From: Bacteroidaceae bacterium
GTDB taxonomy: Bacteria; Bacteroidota; Bacteroidia; Bacteroidales; Bacteroidaceae
Direction of reading: 5' to 3'
DNA: 64,000 nt
Assembly: GCA_017555875.1 (NCBI GenBank)
Contig: JAFZFN010000040.1
Coordinates: 1 to 64,000, forward strand
Part shown: positions 51,661 through 59,761 of the stretch, piece by piece
Layout of the letters: every line of letters begins with the position of its first letter
Position numbering within the stretch: the first letter of the stretch is position 1
Notes under the pieces: generated by a model
Databases searched by the model: none
What the model was told of the DNA's origin: nothing
The model's input: the letters and a program-made list of their open reading frames with translations, nothing else
Translations under genes and position numbers: made by a program

Positions 51661-52998
51661 ATGACCACCCTCATACACCAAGCCACCATCGTCAACGAAG
51701 GCCAACAGTTCATAGGTAGCGTACTCATCAAAGATCAGCGCATAACAGCCATCATACGCGGCACAGATGTCACAGGGCTCACCGCAGACCACATCATCGA
51801 TGCCAAGGGACAATACCTCATCCCCGGATGCATCGACGACCACGTACATTTCCGCGACCCGGGATTAACCCATAAGGCAGACATGCACACCGAGAGCAGA
51901 GCCGCTGCACGAGGAGGAATAACCTCGGTGATGGACATGCCCAACTGCAATCCACAAACCACCACGATAGAGGCTTTAGAGGCAAAGTTTGCCGACGCTA
52001 AGACGAAATGTCTCGTCAACCACTCCTTCTACTTAGGCGCCACGACCAATAACATCGACGAAGTGCGCCAGGTAGATCCCCACACCGTGTGTGGCGTAAA
52101 GCTCTTCATGGGGAGCAGCACTGGAGGAATGCTGGTAGACCAAGACGAGCGTATCGAACAGATTTTCAGAGAGTCGCCCACACTGATAGCCCTACACTGC
52201 GAAGACCAAAGCATCATATCTGCCAACACCGCCAAATACAAAGAGGAGACCGCAAGCGATGACCCCGACGTATCATACCATCCGCTCATCCGCAGCGAAG
52301 AGGCTTGCTATCGCTCTACCGCCAAAGCCGTAGCACTCGCACAGAAGACCGGAGCCAAGATACACATCATGCACATCAGCACCGCCCGCGAACTGGACTT
52401 GCTCCAGCACGGACCTGTTGACAACAAACAAGTGACTGCCGAGGTCTGCTTACCCCACCTCTACTACACCGATGCCGACTACGCTACGCTAGGCACCCGC
52501 ATCAAGTGCAACCCTGCCGTCAAGACATTCACAGACCGCGATGCTCTACGCCAAGCACTGCGTAGCGGACTCATCGACGTCGTAGGTACCGACCATGCTC
52601 CCCACCTCCTCACCGACAAGATAGGCGGTTCGCTCAAGGCTGCATCGGGCATCCCTACCATACAATATGTGCTTCCTGCCATGCTCGAGCTCACCGATGA
52701 GGGCATCTTCACCCTTACAGAGGTGGTAGAGAAGATGGCGCACAACCCTGCCACACTATACAACGTCAAGGAACGCGGATTTATCCGCGAAGGTTATCAT
52801 GCCGACCTCGTGCTCATCTCTCCCAATGCAGCACATACCGTCGACACCGAGGATATCCAGAGCAAGTGTGCTTGGAGCCCCTTCGAGGGACACACCTTCC
52901 ACTGGGACATCACCCATACATGGATCAACGGACATGCCGTATATGCCGACGGCACGTTTGACGAGAGCGTGATGGGCGAGAGGATGGAGTTTAACTGA
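51661..52998 (+). CDS. pyrC: Dihydroorotase
   Basis: 445 residues, type I dihydroorotase length. The metal motif DDHVHFRDPG is at His61-x-His63, the metal-bridging region is around residue 152 (GVKLFMGSSTGG), and GTDHAPHLL holds Asp311. ALHCEDQ and HIMHIST are also present. It closes carbamoyl-aspartate to dihydroorotate in pyrimidine synthesis. Cytoplasmic. It follows the pseudouridine synthase by 80 bases. Confidence 0.92.
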   Translation: MTTLIHQATIVNEGQQFIGSVLIKDQRITAIIRGTDVTGLTADHIIDAKGQYLIPGCIDDHVHFRDPGLTHKADMHTESRAAARGGITSVMDMPNCNPQTTTIEALEAKFADAKTKCLVNHSFYLGATTNNIDEVRQVDPHTVCGVKLFMGSSTGGMLVDQDERIEQIFRESPTLIALHCEDQSIISANTAKYKEETASDDPDVSYHPLIRSEEACYRSTAKAVALAQKTGAKIHIMHISTARELDLLQHGPVDNKQVTAEVCLPHLYYTDADYATLGTRIKCNPAVKTFTDRDALRQALRSGLIDVVGTDHAPHLLTDKIGGSLKAASGIPTIQYVLPAMLELTDEGIFTLTEVVEKMAHNPATLYNVKERGFIREGYHADLVLISPNAAHTVDTEDIQSKCAWSPFEGHTFHWDITHTWINGHAVYADGTFDESVMGERMEFN

Positions 52999-53020
52999 TT
53001 GTCTATGAACCAATAGCGCC

Positions 53021-53944
53021 ATGAGAAGGTGTCTGACCTACACCGTCCGCGAAGTAGCGCCCTACATCAACTGGCTCTACTACTTTCACGCATGGGACAT
53101 GGAGCCACGCTTCTCTACGGTGGTCAACATACACGACTGCCCCTCGTGTCGTGCCTCATGGATAGCATCATTTCCTATCGCCGAACAACCCAAGGCACAA
53201 GAGGCTATGAGGCTCTACGACGAGGCTATGGCACTACTGCGCACATGGGCAGATGAGTCCATGTGTCATGCTCTCTTCCTTCTTGCCGATGCGCATAGCG
53301 AGGGAGACGACATCATTATCAACAACAAGACACGCATTCCCCTCCTCCGCCAGCAACACGAAAGCGCTTCGGGATATACGCTCTGCTTGAGCGATTTCAT
53401 AAGAGGGGGAGACGCTCCTTACCTTATAGGCCGAGAGAGAAAAGAAGACACCTCCAACACTATAGGGATATTTGCCTCCACAGTCTCTCTGCCTGAAGGA
53501 TGTCAATCATCGACACTTAGCCTCCAACACTCAACACTTGCCGACCGACTTGCCGAAGCCACAGCCGAGAAGATGCACGAGGAGGTACGCAAGCACTATT
53601 GGGGCTATGCCAGAGAGGAACATCTTACGATGAGTGAACTTCATGACGAAAAGTTTCAAGGCATACGACCTGCCGTGGGCTATCCTAGTCTCCCCGACCA
53701 GTCCATCAACTTCATCATCGACCATCTGCTCCACCTCAGCGATATCGGCATCACACTCTCCGAGAATGGAGCCATGTCACCACACTGTAGCGTCACGGGG
53801 CTCATGATAGCCCATCCGCAAGCCCGCTATTTCTCTGTAGGAAACATTGGTGAAGACCAATTGACCGACTATGCGCACCGACGCAAGATGAGCAAAGAGA
53901 AACTACGTAAGTTTCTTTCTAATCTACAAACGCTTTTCTTCTAG
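53021..53944 (+). CDS. Stand-alone B12-dependent methionine synthase activation domain
   Basis: 307 residues. INWLYYFHAWDMEPRF and AMRLYDEAMALL at the start, DRLAEATAEKMHEEVRKHYWGYAREE in the middle and GIRPAVGYPSLPDQS, then ITLSENGAMSPHCSVTGLMIAHPQARYFSVGNIGEDQLTDYA, reproduce the MetH activation domain, including the SAM-binding RPxxGYPxxPD motif. It binds S-adenosylmethionine and helps reactivate oxidised cobalamin on MetH. In most proteobacteria this is the C-terminal part of MetH; here it is a separate gene, as I recall for Bacteroides. Confidence 0.9.
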   Translation: MRRCLTYTVREVAPYINWLYYFHAWDMEPRFSTVVNIHDCPSCRASWIASFPIAEQPKAQEAMRLYDEAMALLRTWADESMCHALFLLADAHSEGDDIIINNKTRIPLLRQQHESASGYTLCLSDFIRGGDAPYLIGRERKEDTSNTIGIFASTVSLPEGCQSSTLSLQHSTLADRLAEATAEKMHEEVRKHYWGYAREEHLTMSELHDEKFQGIRPAVGYPSLPDQSINFIIDHLLHLSDIGITLSENGAMSPHCSVTGLMIAHPQARYFSVGNIGEDQLTDYAHRRKMSKEKLRKFLSNLQTLFF

Positions 53945-53966
53945 TGAACAAAGAGAACAATTCTTC

Positions 53967-54044
53967 TCTCCGCAGAGATGTAATCATCTCTCCGCAGAGG
54001 TGATTATCTTTCTCCGCGGAGACATTTGTACATCTTCGCAGAGA
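53967..54044. repeat. Four 12-bp dyads at exact 22-bp spacing
   Basis: TCTCCGCAGAGA (53967), TCTCCGCAGAGG (53989), TCTCCGCGGAGA (54011) and TCTTCGCAGAGA (54033) start every 22 bases. Each is a near-perfect palindrome; the third is perfect. The linkers are AT-rich and not conserved. They lie just after the MetH-activation gene and before 370 bases of AT-rich non-coding DNA. Confidence 0.8.
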
Positions 54045-54413
54045 TATTAGCATTTGTAGACTAGCTTTGAGAAAAATGTTAGGCTGCAATAATGCTGATA
54101 TAGATGTTCTCTAAAAGGTTAGTTTCATATAGAATTCCATACGTTTTGTTGTGTGATTTTGTACAAATACACATATTGCAATATTTGCATATAAATACAA
54201 CAATATATTTCATTACAAACATTGGTTTTCAATGTATTATAGAACATATATAAACATGATTATTGTACATTTTCAAACAAAACACGCAAAGCAAACACCA
54301 ATGCCATAATACACAAACACTAATACCTTTCACGAGGTGTATATTTGTACAAAAAACAAGCGACAATGACGAACAATTACAACATAGAATATAATACACT
54401 TTGATCACAACTT
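54045..54413. other. AT-rich non-coding stretch
   Basis: About 370 bases of very AT-rich DNA with short palindromes (TATTGCAATATT at about 54175) and TGTACA/TTGTAC words. No open frame with a plausible start is seen on either strand. Confidence 0.6.
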
Positions 54414-54448
54414 ATAAAAACACGCCGCAACTTCACAGTCACGGCGTG
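54414..54448 (-). terminator. Terminator of the ABC-transporter operon
   Basis: CACGCCG (54421-54427) pairs with CGGCGTG (54442-54448); on the minus strand a T5 tract follows. Confidence 0.75.
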
Positions 54449-54499
54449 GCAATCTTAATCTCACAACTATTAACTTATTTGCTCAATATCCTAGCCTCT

Positions 54500-54931
54500 T
54501 TACTTGCGAGCCTCGTCTCTATCAATGGCATTGTTGGAGCATAGATCCTTGACGTATCTCTTTAGGTAGATTTCCAATCGGGCGCAGTCATGGACTTCAC
54601 CCTTAAAATCCATTTCGCCAGGGAAGAAGATGCGGACGGAATCAACATGTTTCTCTAACACGTTGAATCCTGCCAAGAACTTTTTTCGCTCTATGCCTCC
54701 ATTCAAGAACGACTCTATGGCACAAGCATTGGAGGTACCTTGAACCATCACGCATTGGCTTCTTTGCCACCAGACACCGCGGTTGAATTCTATTCTGACT
54801 ATAGGATCTTTGCCAAAATCACTGATACAATATTCGTTCACATCATCCCTGCCTATTCTGACAGGGTATTGCGATTCGCATGAAGCCATGATGGAGAGAC
54901 CTAGAAGGAAAAGGATTGTCTTTTTATTCAT
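54500..54931 (-). CDS. Small lipoprotein, unknown
   Basis: 143 residues from ATG 54931 (MNKKTILFLLGLSIMASC, lipobox with Cys18). An ATG 12 bases earlier (54943) is possible. The mature part has YCISDFGKDPIVRIEFNRGVWWQRSQCVMVQG and GFNVLEKHVDSVRIFFPGEMDF; I do not recognise it. It is the last gene behind the GntR regulator, 28 bases on, and is probably part of that operon. Confidence 0.7.
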   Translation of the reverse strand: MNKKTILFLLGLSIMASCESQYPVRIGRDDVNEYCISDFGKDPIVRIEFNRGVWWQRSQCVMVQGTSNACAIESFLNGGIERKKFLAGFNVLEKHVDSVRIFFPGEMDFKGEVHDCARLEIYLKRYVKDLCSNNAIDRDEARK

Positions 54932-54959
54932 AGGATAATGCACTTTTGATTGTCATGAA

Positions 54960-55325
54960 CTAGATTTTCTGTTCCCTATTCTCATACAACTCGCGCAGCT
55001 CATCGAAGGAGATCTTCAGTGAGTCCATCTTGCGGAAGAGCTCAGGGAGCTCCTCGGTGAGGAAGGTGCGCTTGCGCTCCTTGGTGATGCGGCGCACGGC
55101 TCCCTTGGCCACGAAGTAGCCGAGGCCGCGCTTGTTGTAGATGACTTCGAGCGACTGTAGGTGATCGAAGGTGCGTACTACGGTGTTGGCATTCACCTCC
55201 ACCATCGCGGCATATTCGCGCACCGAGGGGATGCGGTCGTCTTCACTATAACGGCCTTGCAGTATCTCGTCGCAGATGCGCTCGGCTATCTGCAGATAAA
55301 TCGGGTTGTTGTCCTTGAAATTCAT
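54960..55325 (-). CDS. GntR-family (YtrA-type) repressor
   Basis: 121 residues. The winged helix is at residues 8-75 (YLQIAERICDEILQGRYSEDDRIPSVREYAAMVEVNANTVVRTFDHLQ), the standard GntR reader. There is only a short helical C-terminal tail, which defines the YtrA subfamily. It lies downstream of the two permease genes in the same operon and is likely to bind the operator at 58294-58315 and repress the operon. Confidence 0.9.
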   Translation of the reverse strand: MNFKDNNPIYLQIAERICDEILQGRYSEDDRIPSVREYAAMVEVNANTVVRTFDHLQSLEVIYNKRGLGYFVAKGAVRRITKERKRTFLTEELPELFRKMDSLKISFDELRELYENREQKI

Positions 55326-55338
55326 ACCGTAGCCTCCT

Positions 55339-56298
55339 TTACAACTTCAACCATTGAACAAACTTTGATGTAGGCATCACCACCTGCTTTTGCGTGAAGA
55401 AGCGGTAGCTCACACGCCAGTTGAGCACGGTGAGGGCGAAAAGCGCGATGATTAGCACCACACTCCACACGGCCGAACCTTGCAAGAGGTTGCCGTAGGC
55501 CGAGACGGTGACGTCACCTGCCGAGGTAATGGCATCGATGGCCTTGTCGCGCAGGACCCACAACGTGCCACCTAATGTAGCAATGGCAATGACCGTGAAG
55601 TTTGACCAGCAACAGCCTATCAATAGGAAGAGGGAGTGGGCAAACAGCAGCGACACAACGGCAAACGCCACAACCATCGTACCACGGAAGGCACTAAAGC
55701 CGAAGCCTGCCATAGAGATATCGCCTGCGGCATTGACATACTCCGTACCGCCGTGAGTAAACATCTGCTGTATCGTCTGCCACGCATGACCCAGCAGAGC
55801 AGGCACGGTGAGTCCCTTGAAGTCGTCCGTCAAGATAGCATAGTCAGGGTTCATGCCCATGCGATAGTTCACGATGCCTATACGCAGAAGGTCGACAACG
55901 AGCATAGCCAGTATCACAAACACGACGGGCTCTACGATGGCGATGAGTACGCGCGATACAAACTTCTCTTTATTGGAGGCGGGCAACGAAAGGTAATAGG
56001 TGGCGGCACCCTTCTCGCCCATGGCAGACACGGTGGAGAAACTGAACATCAACAGACCCACCAGGAAGGCGTAAAACGTGGGAGCCAATCTGTTGACATA
56101 CATCGCAAACAGCTGAGACGCGTCCACCACACCCATCTTATAGCTGGCGATACATTGATGGAGGTCGCCCAATTCGCATGCCAAGAGAATGAACAGTACG
56201 CCGATATACATCATTCGTGTACCTGTATAGGCTCTGAGGTCGATGCACAGCACATTCCACAAGCGGCGAAGGCTGAATGTATTATTTACTTGTTTCAT
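55339..56298 (-). CDS. ABC-2-like transporter permease B
   Basis: 319 residues with six hydrophobic segments (for example MMYIGVLFILLACELG, FYAFLVGLLMFSFSTVSAM, VFVILAMLVVDLLRIG, FTVIAIATLGGTLWVL). No substrate clue. It shares the conserved GxxATYYLSLPASNKEKFVSRVLIA loop (SLPAS-x-xEKFVSR) with permease A, so the two are paralogues and may form a heterodimer. It overlaps permease A by 4 bases. Confidence 0.8.
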   Translation of the reverse strand: MKQVNNTFSLRRLWNVLCIDLRAYTGTRMMYIGVLFILLACELGDLHQCIASYKMGVVDASQLFAMYVNRLAPTFYAFLVGLLMFSFSTVSAMGEKGAATYYLSLPASNKEKFVSRVLIAIVEPVVFVILAMLVVDLLRIGIVNYRMGMNPDYAILTDDFKGLTVPALLGHAWQTIQQMFTHGGTEYVNAAGDISMAGFGFSAFRGTMVVAFAVVSLLFAHSLFLLIGCCWSNFTVIAIATLGGTLWVLRDKAIDAITSAGDVTVSAYGNLLQGSAVWSVVLIIALFALTVLNWRVSYRFFTQKQVVMPTSKFVQWLKL

Positions 56299-57278
56299 GA
56301 GTGCGCCTTTTTAAAGAAATGATGAGGGTGGTTGCTTCCGAAGAGATGCATGCGAGGAATCATCTGCTTGCGTGAGAAGAGACGGTAGCTGAGCCACCAG
56401 TGCAGAATAGTGAAAGTGGCAAACACGACGTTGGTGATGAGGAAAACAAAGCGCATAAACTCCTTCTCTGACTCAGCGACACTCTCAACCCAAGGATAAA
56501 ACACAATTTCAATCCACTCCTCGCTAGGTATGATTTGGGCAATCACCCAAATGATGAGAAATGCTATCATGAAGACCATGAATATTGTCTTCAAGAGAGC
56601 TCCCTTACGCCAGATACATCCTCCCAAGAAGATGATGGAGTGAACATAGAACATAGAGAGTACGAGAGTTGCTACGGCCATGATAGCCATGCTCATCTCC
56701 CACTCGGGACGAACTATTTCGTTATCTACAATAACGTAGCCTACACCGCCGTTCTTATATGCCTCGCGCAAAGGCTCGAAGAGTTCGTTCCACACCGTGG
56801 GAACGGTGAAGCCATAAAACCCTTCGATATCAGAGATCGCGACATAGAGCATACGTGCCAAGTCGGCAAGAAAGAGTGCCACGTAGGCCATCACGATGAC
56901 CATAACGACATTGATGAACACGCGGGAGAGGAACTTCTCCATGTTTGTGGCGGGCATCATCAGGTAGTTTGTGGCATGTCCCTTGGTCCTGAAGGGTACG
57001 GTAGTCATGTCGGCAGCAGCACACATAAGCGAAAGGGACAGCACACCATAGAAGAGGGGCACGCAATCGATGGCTAACTGCCTCATATACTCCTCCACGG
57101 GGAGAGCGCGAAGCGTAGAGAGCTCCACCACATCCTTGATATCGGTAAGCTGGTAGGCTAGATTGGCAAAGAAGAGGATGGCGAACACGCCGACGTAGCG
57201 CACCCAGTTCTCCATCAAGTCACACTTCAGCACGGCAGCGAAGCGTGCGAAACTGAATTTATTATTTATTGTATTCAT
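56295..57278 (-). CDS. ABC-2-like transporter permease A
   Basis: 327 residues with six hydrophobic segments. The loop FRTKGHATNYLMMPATNMEKFLSRVFINV matches the permease B loop. The second half has a MAIMAVATLVLSMFYVHSIIFLGG helix. With the ATPase and permease B it likely forms an exporter or bacitracin-type resistance pump of the Ytr kind. It sits 138 bases downstream of the ATPase, with a palindromic repeat between them. Confidence 0.8.
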   Translation of the reverse strand: MNTINNKFSFARFAAVLKCDLMENWVRYVGVFAILFFANLAYQLTDIKDVVELSTLRALPVEEYMRQLAIDCVPLFYGVLSLSLMCAAADMTTVPFRTKGHATNYLMMPATNMEKFLSRVFINVVMVIVMAYVALFLADLARMLYVAISDIEGFYGFTVPTVWNELFEPLREAYKNGGVGYVIVDNEIVRPEWEMSMAIMAVATLVLSMFYVHSIIFLGGCIWRKGALLKTIFMVFMIAFLIIWVIAQIIPSEEWIEIVFYPWVESVAESEKEFMRFVFLITNVVFATFTILHWWLSYRLFSRKQMIPRMHLFGSNHPHHFFKKAHS

Positions 57279-57314
57279 TGTTATTGACTTTTAATTATCC
57301 ACCGAGATTTCTTA

Positions 57315-57414
57315 CCACAGATTACACGGATTACTCGGATTTTTCAACAATCCGGTATTCACACATTCAATCGTATTGCCTATTCAATAAGGATATAATC
57401 TGTGAAATCTGTGG
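57315..57414. repeat. CCACAGATT inverted repeat element
   Basis: CCACAGATT at 57315-57323 and its complement AATCTGTGG at 57406-57414, with further CAGATT/AATCTGTGA words inside, make an imperfect 100-base hairpin between the ATPase and permease genes. A similar intergenic repeat is widespread in bacteria. Confidence 0.6.
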
Positions 57415-57416
57415 TT

Positions 57417-58259
57417 TTATTTAAACAACTCCATAAAACGTTCCCGTTCGGCCAACACGCCATTGAAGAGCAGTTCGAGGTTCAATCGGCTCTCCTCGTC
57501 GAACTCATTAGGCAGGATGACACTGTTGCCAGCTACGGAGGGCTGCACGAAGAGTGCCCCGTCGGTAGGCTCCGAGATAGGTTGCTCGGCAAAGAGGAGA
57601 CGACGGCAGATCTCGTCGCTCGAGGCATTGAGCAACACTTGAGAGCCGTCGATGATGACGATATGGTCGAGCAAGCTATCAATGTCGCGCACCTGATGGG
57701 TAGAGATGATGATGGTCTTGTCGTCGGTCATGTTGCTGGCGATGAGTCGGCGAAACTCGCTCTTCGAGGGGATGTCGAGTCCGTTCGTCGGCTCGTCCAT
57801 CACGAGGAGCGAAGTGTTGGTGGCCAAGGCGTAGCACATAAATGCCTTCTTCTGCTGACCCATAGAGAGGTTGTTGAACACCACGCTGTCGTCGAGCCCG
57901 AACATCGCGAGGTTCTTCTGCAGCTGCTCGTAGCTGAAGCGGGGATAGAAACCCGCATGCAGCGCGGCGTACCGCTTGATACTCATCTTGGGCAGTTCAA
58001 ACTCCTCGGGCACGATGAACATATCGCTCAGTGTAGAGGGCAAGCGCTTCTGCACATCCTCGCCCTTGTAGAGCACACTACCCTGCTGCGGACGCAGCAG
58101 ACCCGTCAAGAGATAGAGCAGTGTACTCTTACCCGTACCATTCAGTCCGAGCAATCCGTACACTGAACCCTTCTCAAAACTCAACGAAAAATCGTTGAAA
58201 ACCTTACAGCCATTACCGCTATAAGAAAACGCTAAATCGCTAATCTTTAACATACTCAC
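57417..58259 (-). CDS. ABC transporter ATP-binding protein
   Basis: 280 residues. Walker A GLNGTGKST (38-46), Q-loop region, signature NLSMGQQKKA, Walker B LLVMDEPTNGLD and the switch His in IIISTHQ are all present. It powers the two permeases encoded downstream. First gene of the GntR-regulated operon, just after the operator and -7 box. The C-terminal 65 residues form an extra domain seen in Ytr-like ATPases. Confidence 0.92.
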   Translation of the reverse strand: MSMLKISDLAFSYSGNGCKVFNDFSLSFEKGSVYGLLGLNGTGKSTLLYLLTGLLRPQQGSVLYKGEDVQKRLPSTLSDMFIVPEEFELPKMSIKRYAALHAGFYPRFSYEQLQKNLAMFGLDDSVVFNNLSMGQQKKAFMCYALATNTSLLVMDEPTNGLDIPSKSEFRRLIASNMTDDKTIIISTHQVRDIDSLLDHIVIIDGSQVLLNASSDEICRRLLFAEQPISEPTDGALFVQPSVAGNSVILPNEFDEESRLNLELLFNGVLAERERFMELFK

Positions 58260-58293
58260 ATCTTTTAATCGTTATATTTTTTGTTTATCTTAC

Positions 58294-58315
58294 GTGTACT
58301 ACCTTAATAGTACAC
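58294..58315 (-). promoter_or_regulatory. GntR/YtrA-type operator
   Basis: Perfect 8-bp inverted repeat GTGTACTA-CCTTAA-TAGTACAC. It sits 3 bases from the -7 box (58318-58325), over the expected transcription start, ideal for repression by the GntR protein encoded at 54960. Confidence 0.75.
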
Positions 58316-58317
58316 TG

Positions 58318-58325
58318 CAAATGTA
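58318..58325 (-). promoter_or_regulatory. -7 element of the ABC-transporter operon
   Basis: Minus strand TACATTTG, 59 bases before the ATPase start; the operator lies directly downstream of it. Confidence 0.6.
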
Positions 58326-58383
58326 TAGCTTTTTATTTAATGTGCAAAGATTTTTTGAGAAATTTCTTTAAAAAAGATTATAA

Positions 58384-58590
58384 AAGCAAGCTTGATATTT
58401 CTCGCTTGCTTATTCACACTCTGCGGTAAACCGCGAAGATACTCTCGCTCGCTGTGAAAAATATTCAAGCAAGCTTGATATTTCTCGCTCGCTTATTCGT
58501 ACTCTGCGGTAAACCGCGAAGATACTCTCGCTCGCTGTGAAAAATATTCAAGCAAGCTTGATATTTCTCGCTCGCTTATTCGTATCTTTG
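58384..58590. repeat. 83-bp tandem repeat, about 2.5 copies
   Basis: Units start at 58384, 58467 and 58550 (AAGCAAGCTTGATATTTCTC, then GCTTATTC, CTCTGCGGTAAACCGCGAAG, ATACTCTCGCTCGCTGTGAA). The last copy is cut off where it merges into the -7 box of the CapA-like gene. GCAAGC and GCTTGC, and CGGTAAACCG, form small hairpins in each unit. Confidence 0.9.
58583..58590 (+). promoter_or_regulatory. -7 element of the CapA-like gene
   Basis: TATCTTTG at the end of the tandem repeat. It is only 5 bases from ATG 58595, so transcription should begin at or inside that codon; this favours the ATG at 58616. Confidence 0.55.
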
Positions 58591-58615
58591 CAATATGAAA
58601 GAGAAGTTTTGGACA

Positions 58616-59713
58616 ATGAAGGCAAAACTGGCCATCCATCTACTCCTATTATTAATAGGGACGTCTCACGCGTGGGGGCAGAGCGAACAGTTTGTCTTCC
58701 CTCTTCAGCCACGACAGGAGTTGACCCTATTGTTCGTGGGAGACCTCATGCAACACCAAGCACAAATCGATGCAGCCCGACAACCCGACGGGAGCTACGA
58801 CTATGAGCACTGCTTCTCATTGGTAAAGGGACACATCAGCCAAGCCGACATCGCCATCGGCAATCTCGAGGTGACGTTAGGAGGAGAACCCTACAGAGGT
58901 TACCCACAGTTCAGTGCCCCCGACGAGTACCTCTATGCCCTGCGAGATGCGGGGTTTGACATCCTCGGCACAGCCAACAACCATAGCCTCGACCGCTACC
59001 GCCGTGGCCTAGAGCGCACACTGGCACTCATCGACTCAGCAGGCCTGCAGGCCCTGGGCACCTACCGCAATGCTGACGACCGCAGCAGACGCTATCCATT
59101 GCTCATAGAGAAGAATGGCCTGCGCGTGGCCCTGCTCTGTGCCACCTACGGCACCAATGGGTTTATTGCTACACCTCCCAATATGGTCAACAGTCTCGAC
59201 CGCAACGAGCTAGCAGCCGATATTGAGGCTGCTCATGCCATGAATGCCGATGCCATCATTGCGCTCATCCATTGGGGCAACGAGTATCAGCAACAGCCTA
59301 GCACAGAGCAACGCGAACTGGCCAAGTGGCTCATCGAGCAGGGCGTAGACCACATCATCGGCAGTCATCCCCACGTCGTGCAGCCTATCGAACTGATACC
59401 CCACGCCGAGCATCCCACCGAGCATGTCATTGTGTACTCGCTCGGCAACTACGTATCCAACATGAGCATCACACACGGAGACGTAGGCCTCACCGTAGCG
59501 CTCACCCTCGAGAAGATAGGACACACGACCCGCCTGAAGGCCATAGATCACCACTTCACATGGACCGAGCGAGCAGCACTGAGCCAGACGGGAGACTTCC
59601 GTATCGTACCCGAAGACACCATCCCCACCGACCTCACCACCGAGGGAAAAGAACGCATGACAAGAGCTATAGAGATGGAAAAGCGCTTTTATGGCCTCCT
59701 TCCTACACGATAA
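58616..59713 (+). CDS. CapA/PgsA-type metallophosphatase-like protein
   Basis: 365 residues from ATG 58616 (signal peptide MKAKLAIHLLLLLIGTSHAW); an ATG at 58595 adds 7 residues but lies too near the promoter. The PGA_cap domain has LTLLFVGDLMQHQAQID, IAIGNLEVTLGG, DILGTANNHSLDRY, LIHWGNEYQQQPS and IIGSHPHVVQPIE. All are metal-site motifs of the calcineurin-like CapA family, known from poly-gamma-glutamate capsule synthesis. Here there are no capBC genes, so the substrate is unknown. Exported. Confidence 0.9.
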   Translation: MKAKLAIHLLLLLIGTSHAWGQSEQFVFPLQPRQELTLLFVGDLMQHQAQIDAARQPDGSYDYEHCFSLVKGHISQADIAIGNLEVTLGGEPYRGYPQFSAPDEYLYALRDAGFDILGTANNHSLDRYRRGLERTLALIDSAGLQALGTYRNADDRSRRYPLLIEKNGLRVALLCATYGTNGFIATPPNMVNSLDRNELAADIEAAHAMNADAIIALIHWGNEYQQQPSTEQRELAKWLIEQGVDHIIGSHPHVVQPIELIPHAEHPTEHVIVYSLGNYVSNMSITHGDVGLTVALTLEKIGHTTRLKAIDHHFTWTERAALSQTGDFRIVPEDTIPTDLTTEGKERMTRAIEMEKRFYGLLPTR

Positions 59714-59728
59714 GTCAACTATTTTACG

Positions 59729-59736
59729 TACCTTTA
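59729..59736 (+). promoter_or_regulatory. -7 element of the FAD oxidoreductase gene
   Basis: TACCTTTA, 26 bases before ATG 59762. Confidence 0.5.
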
Positions 59737-59761
59737 CACCACAATTGACACAAGCCTCCGT

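Noticed and set aside
58384..58590. 83-bp repeat as a CRISPR
   Set aside because: Contiguous tandem units, no unique spacers.
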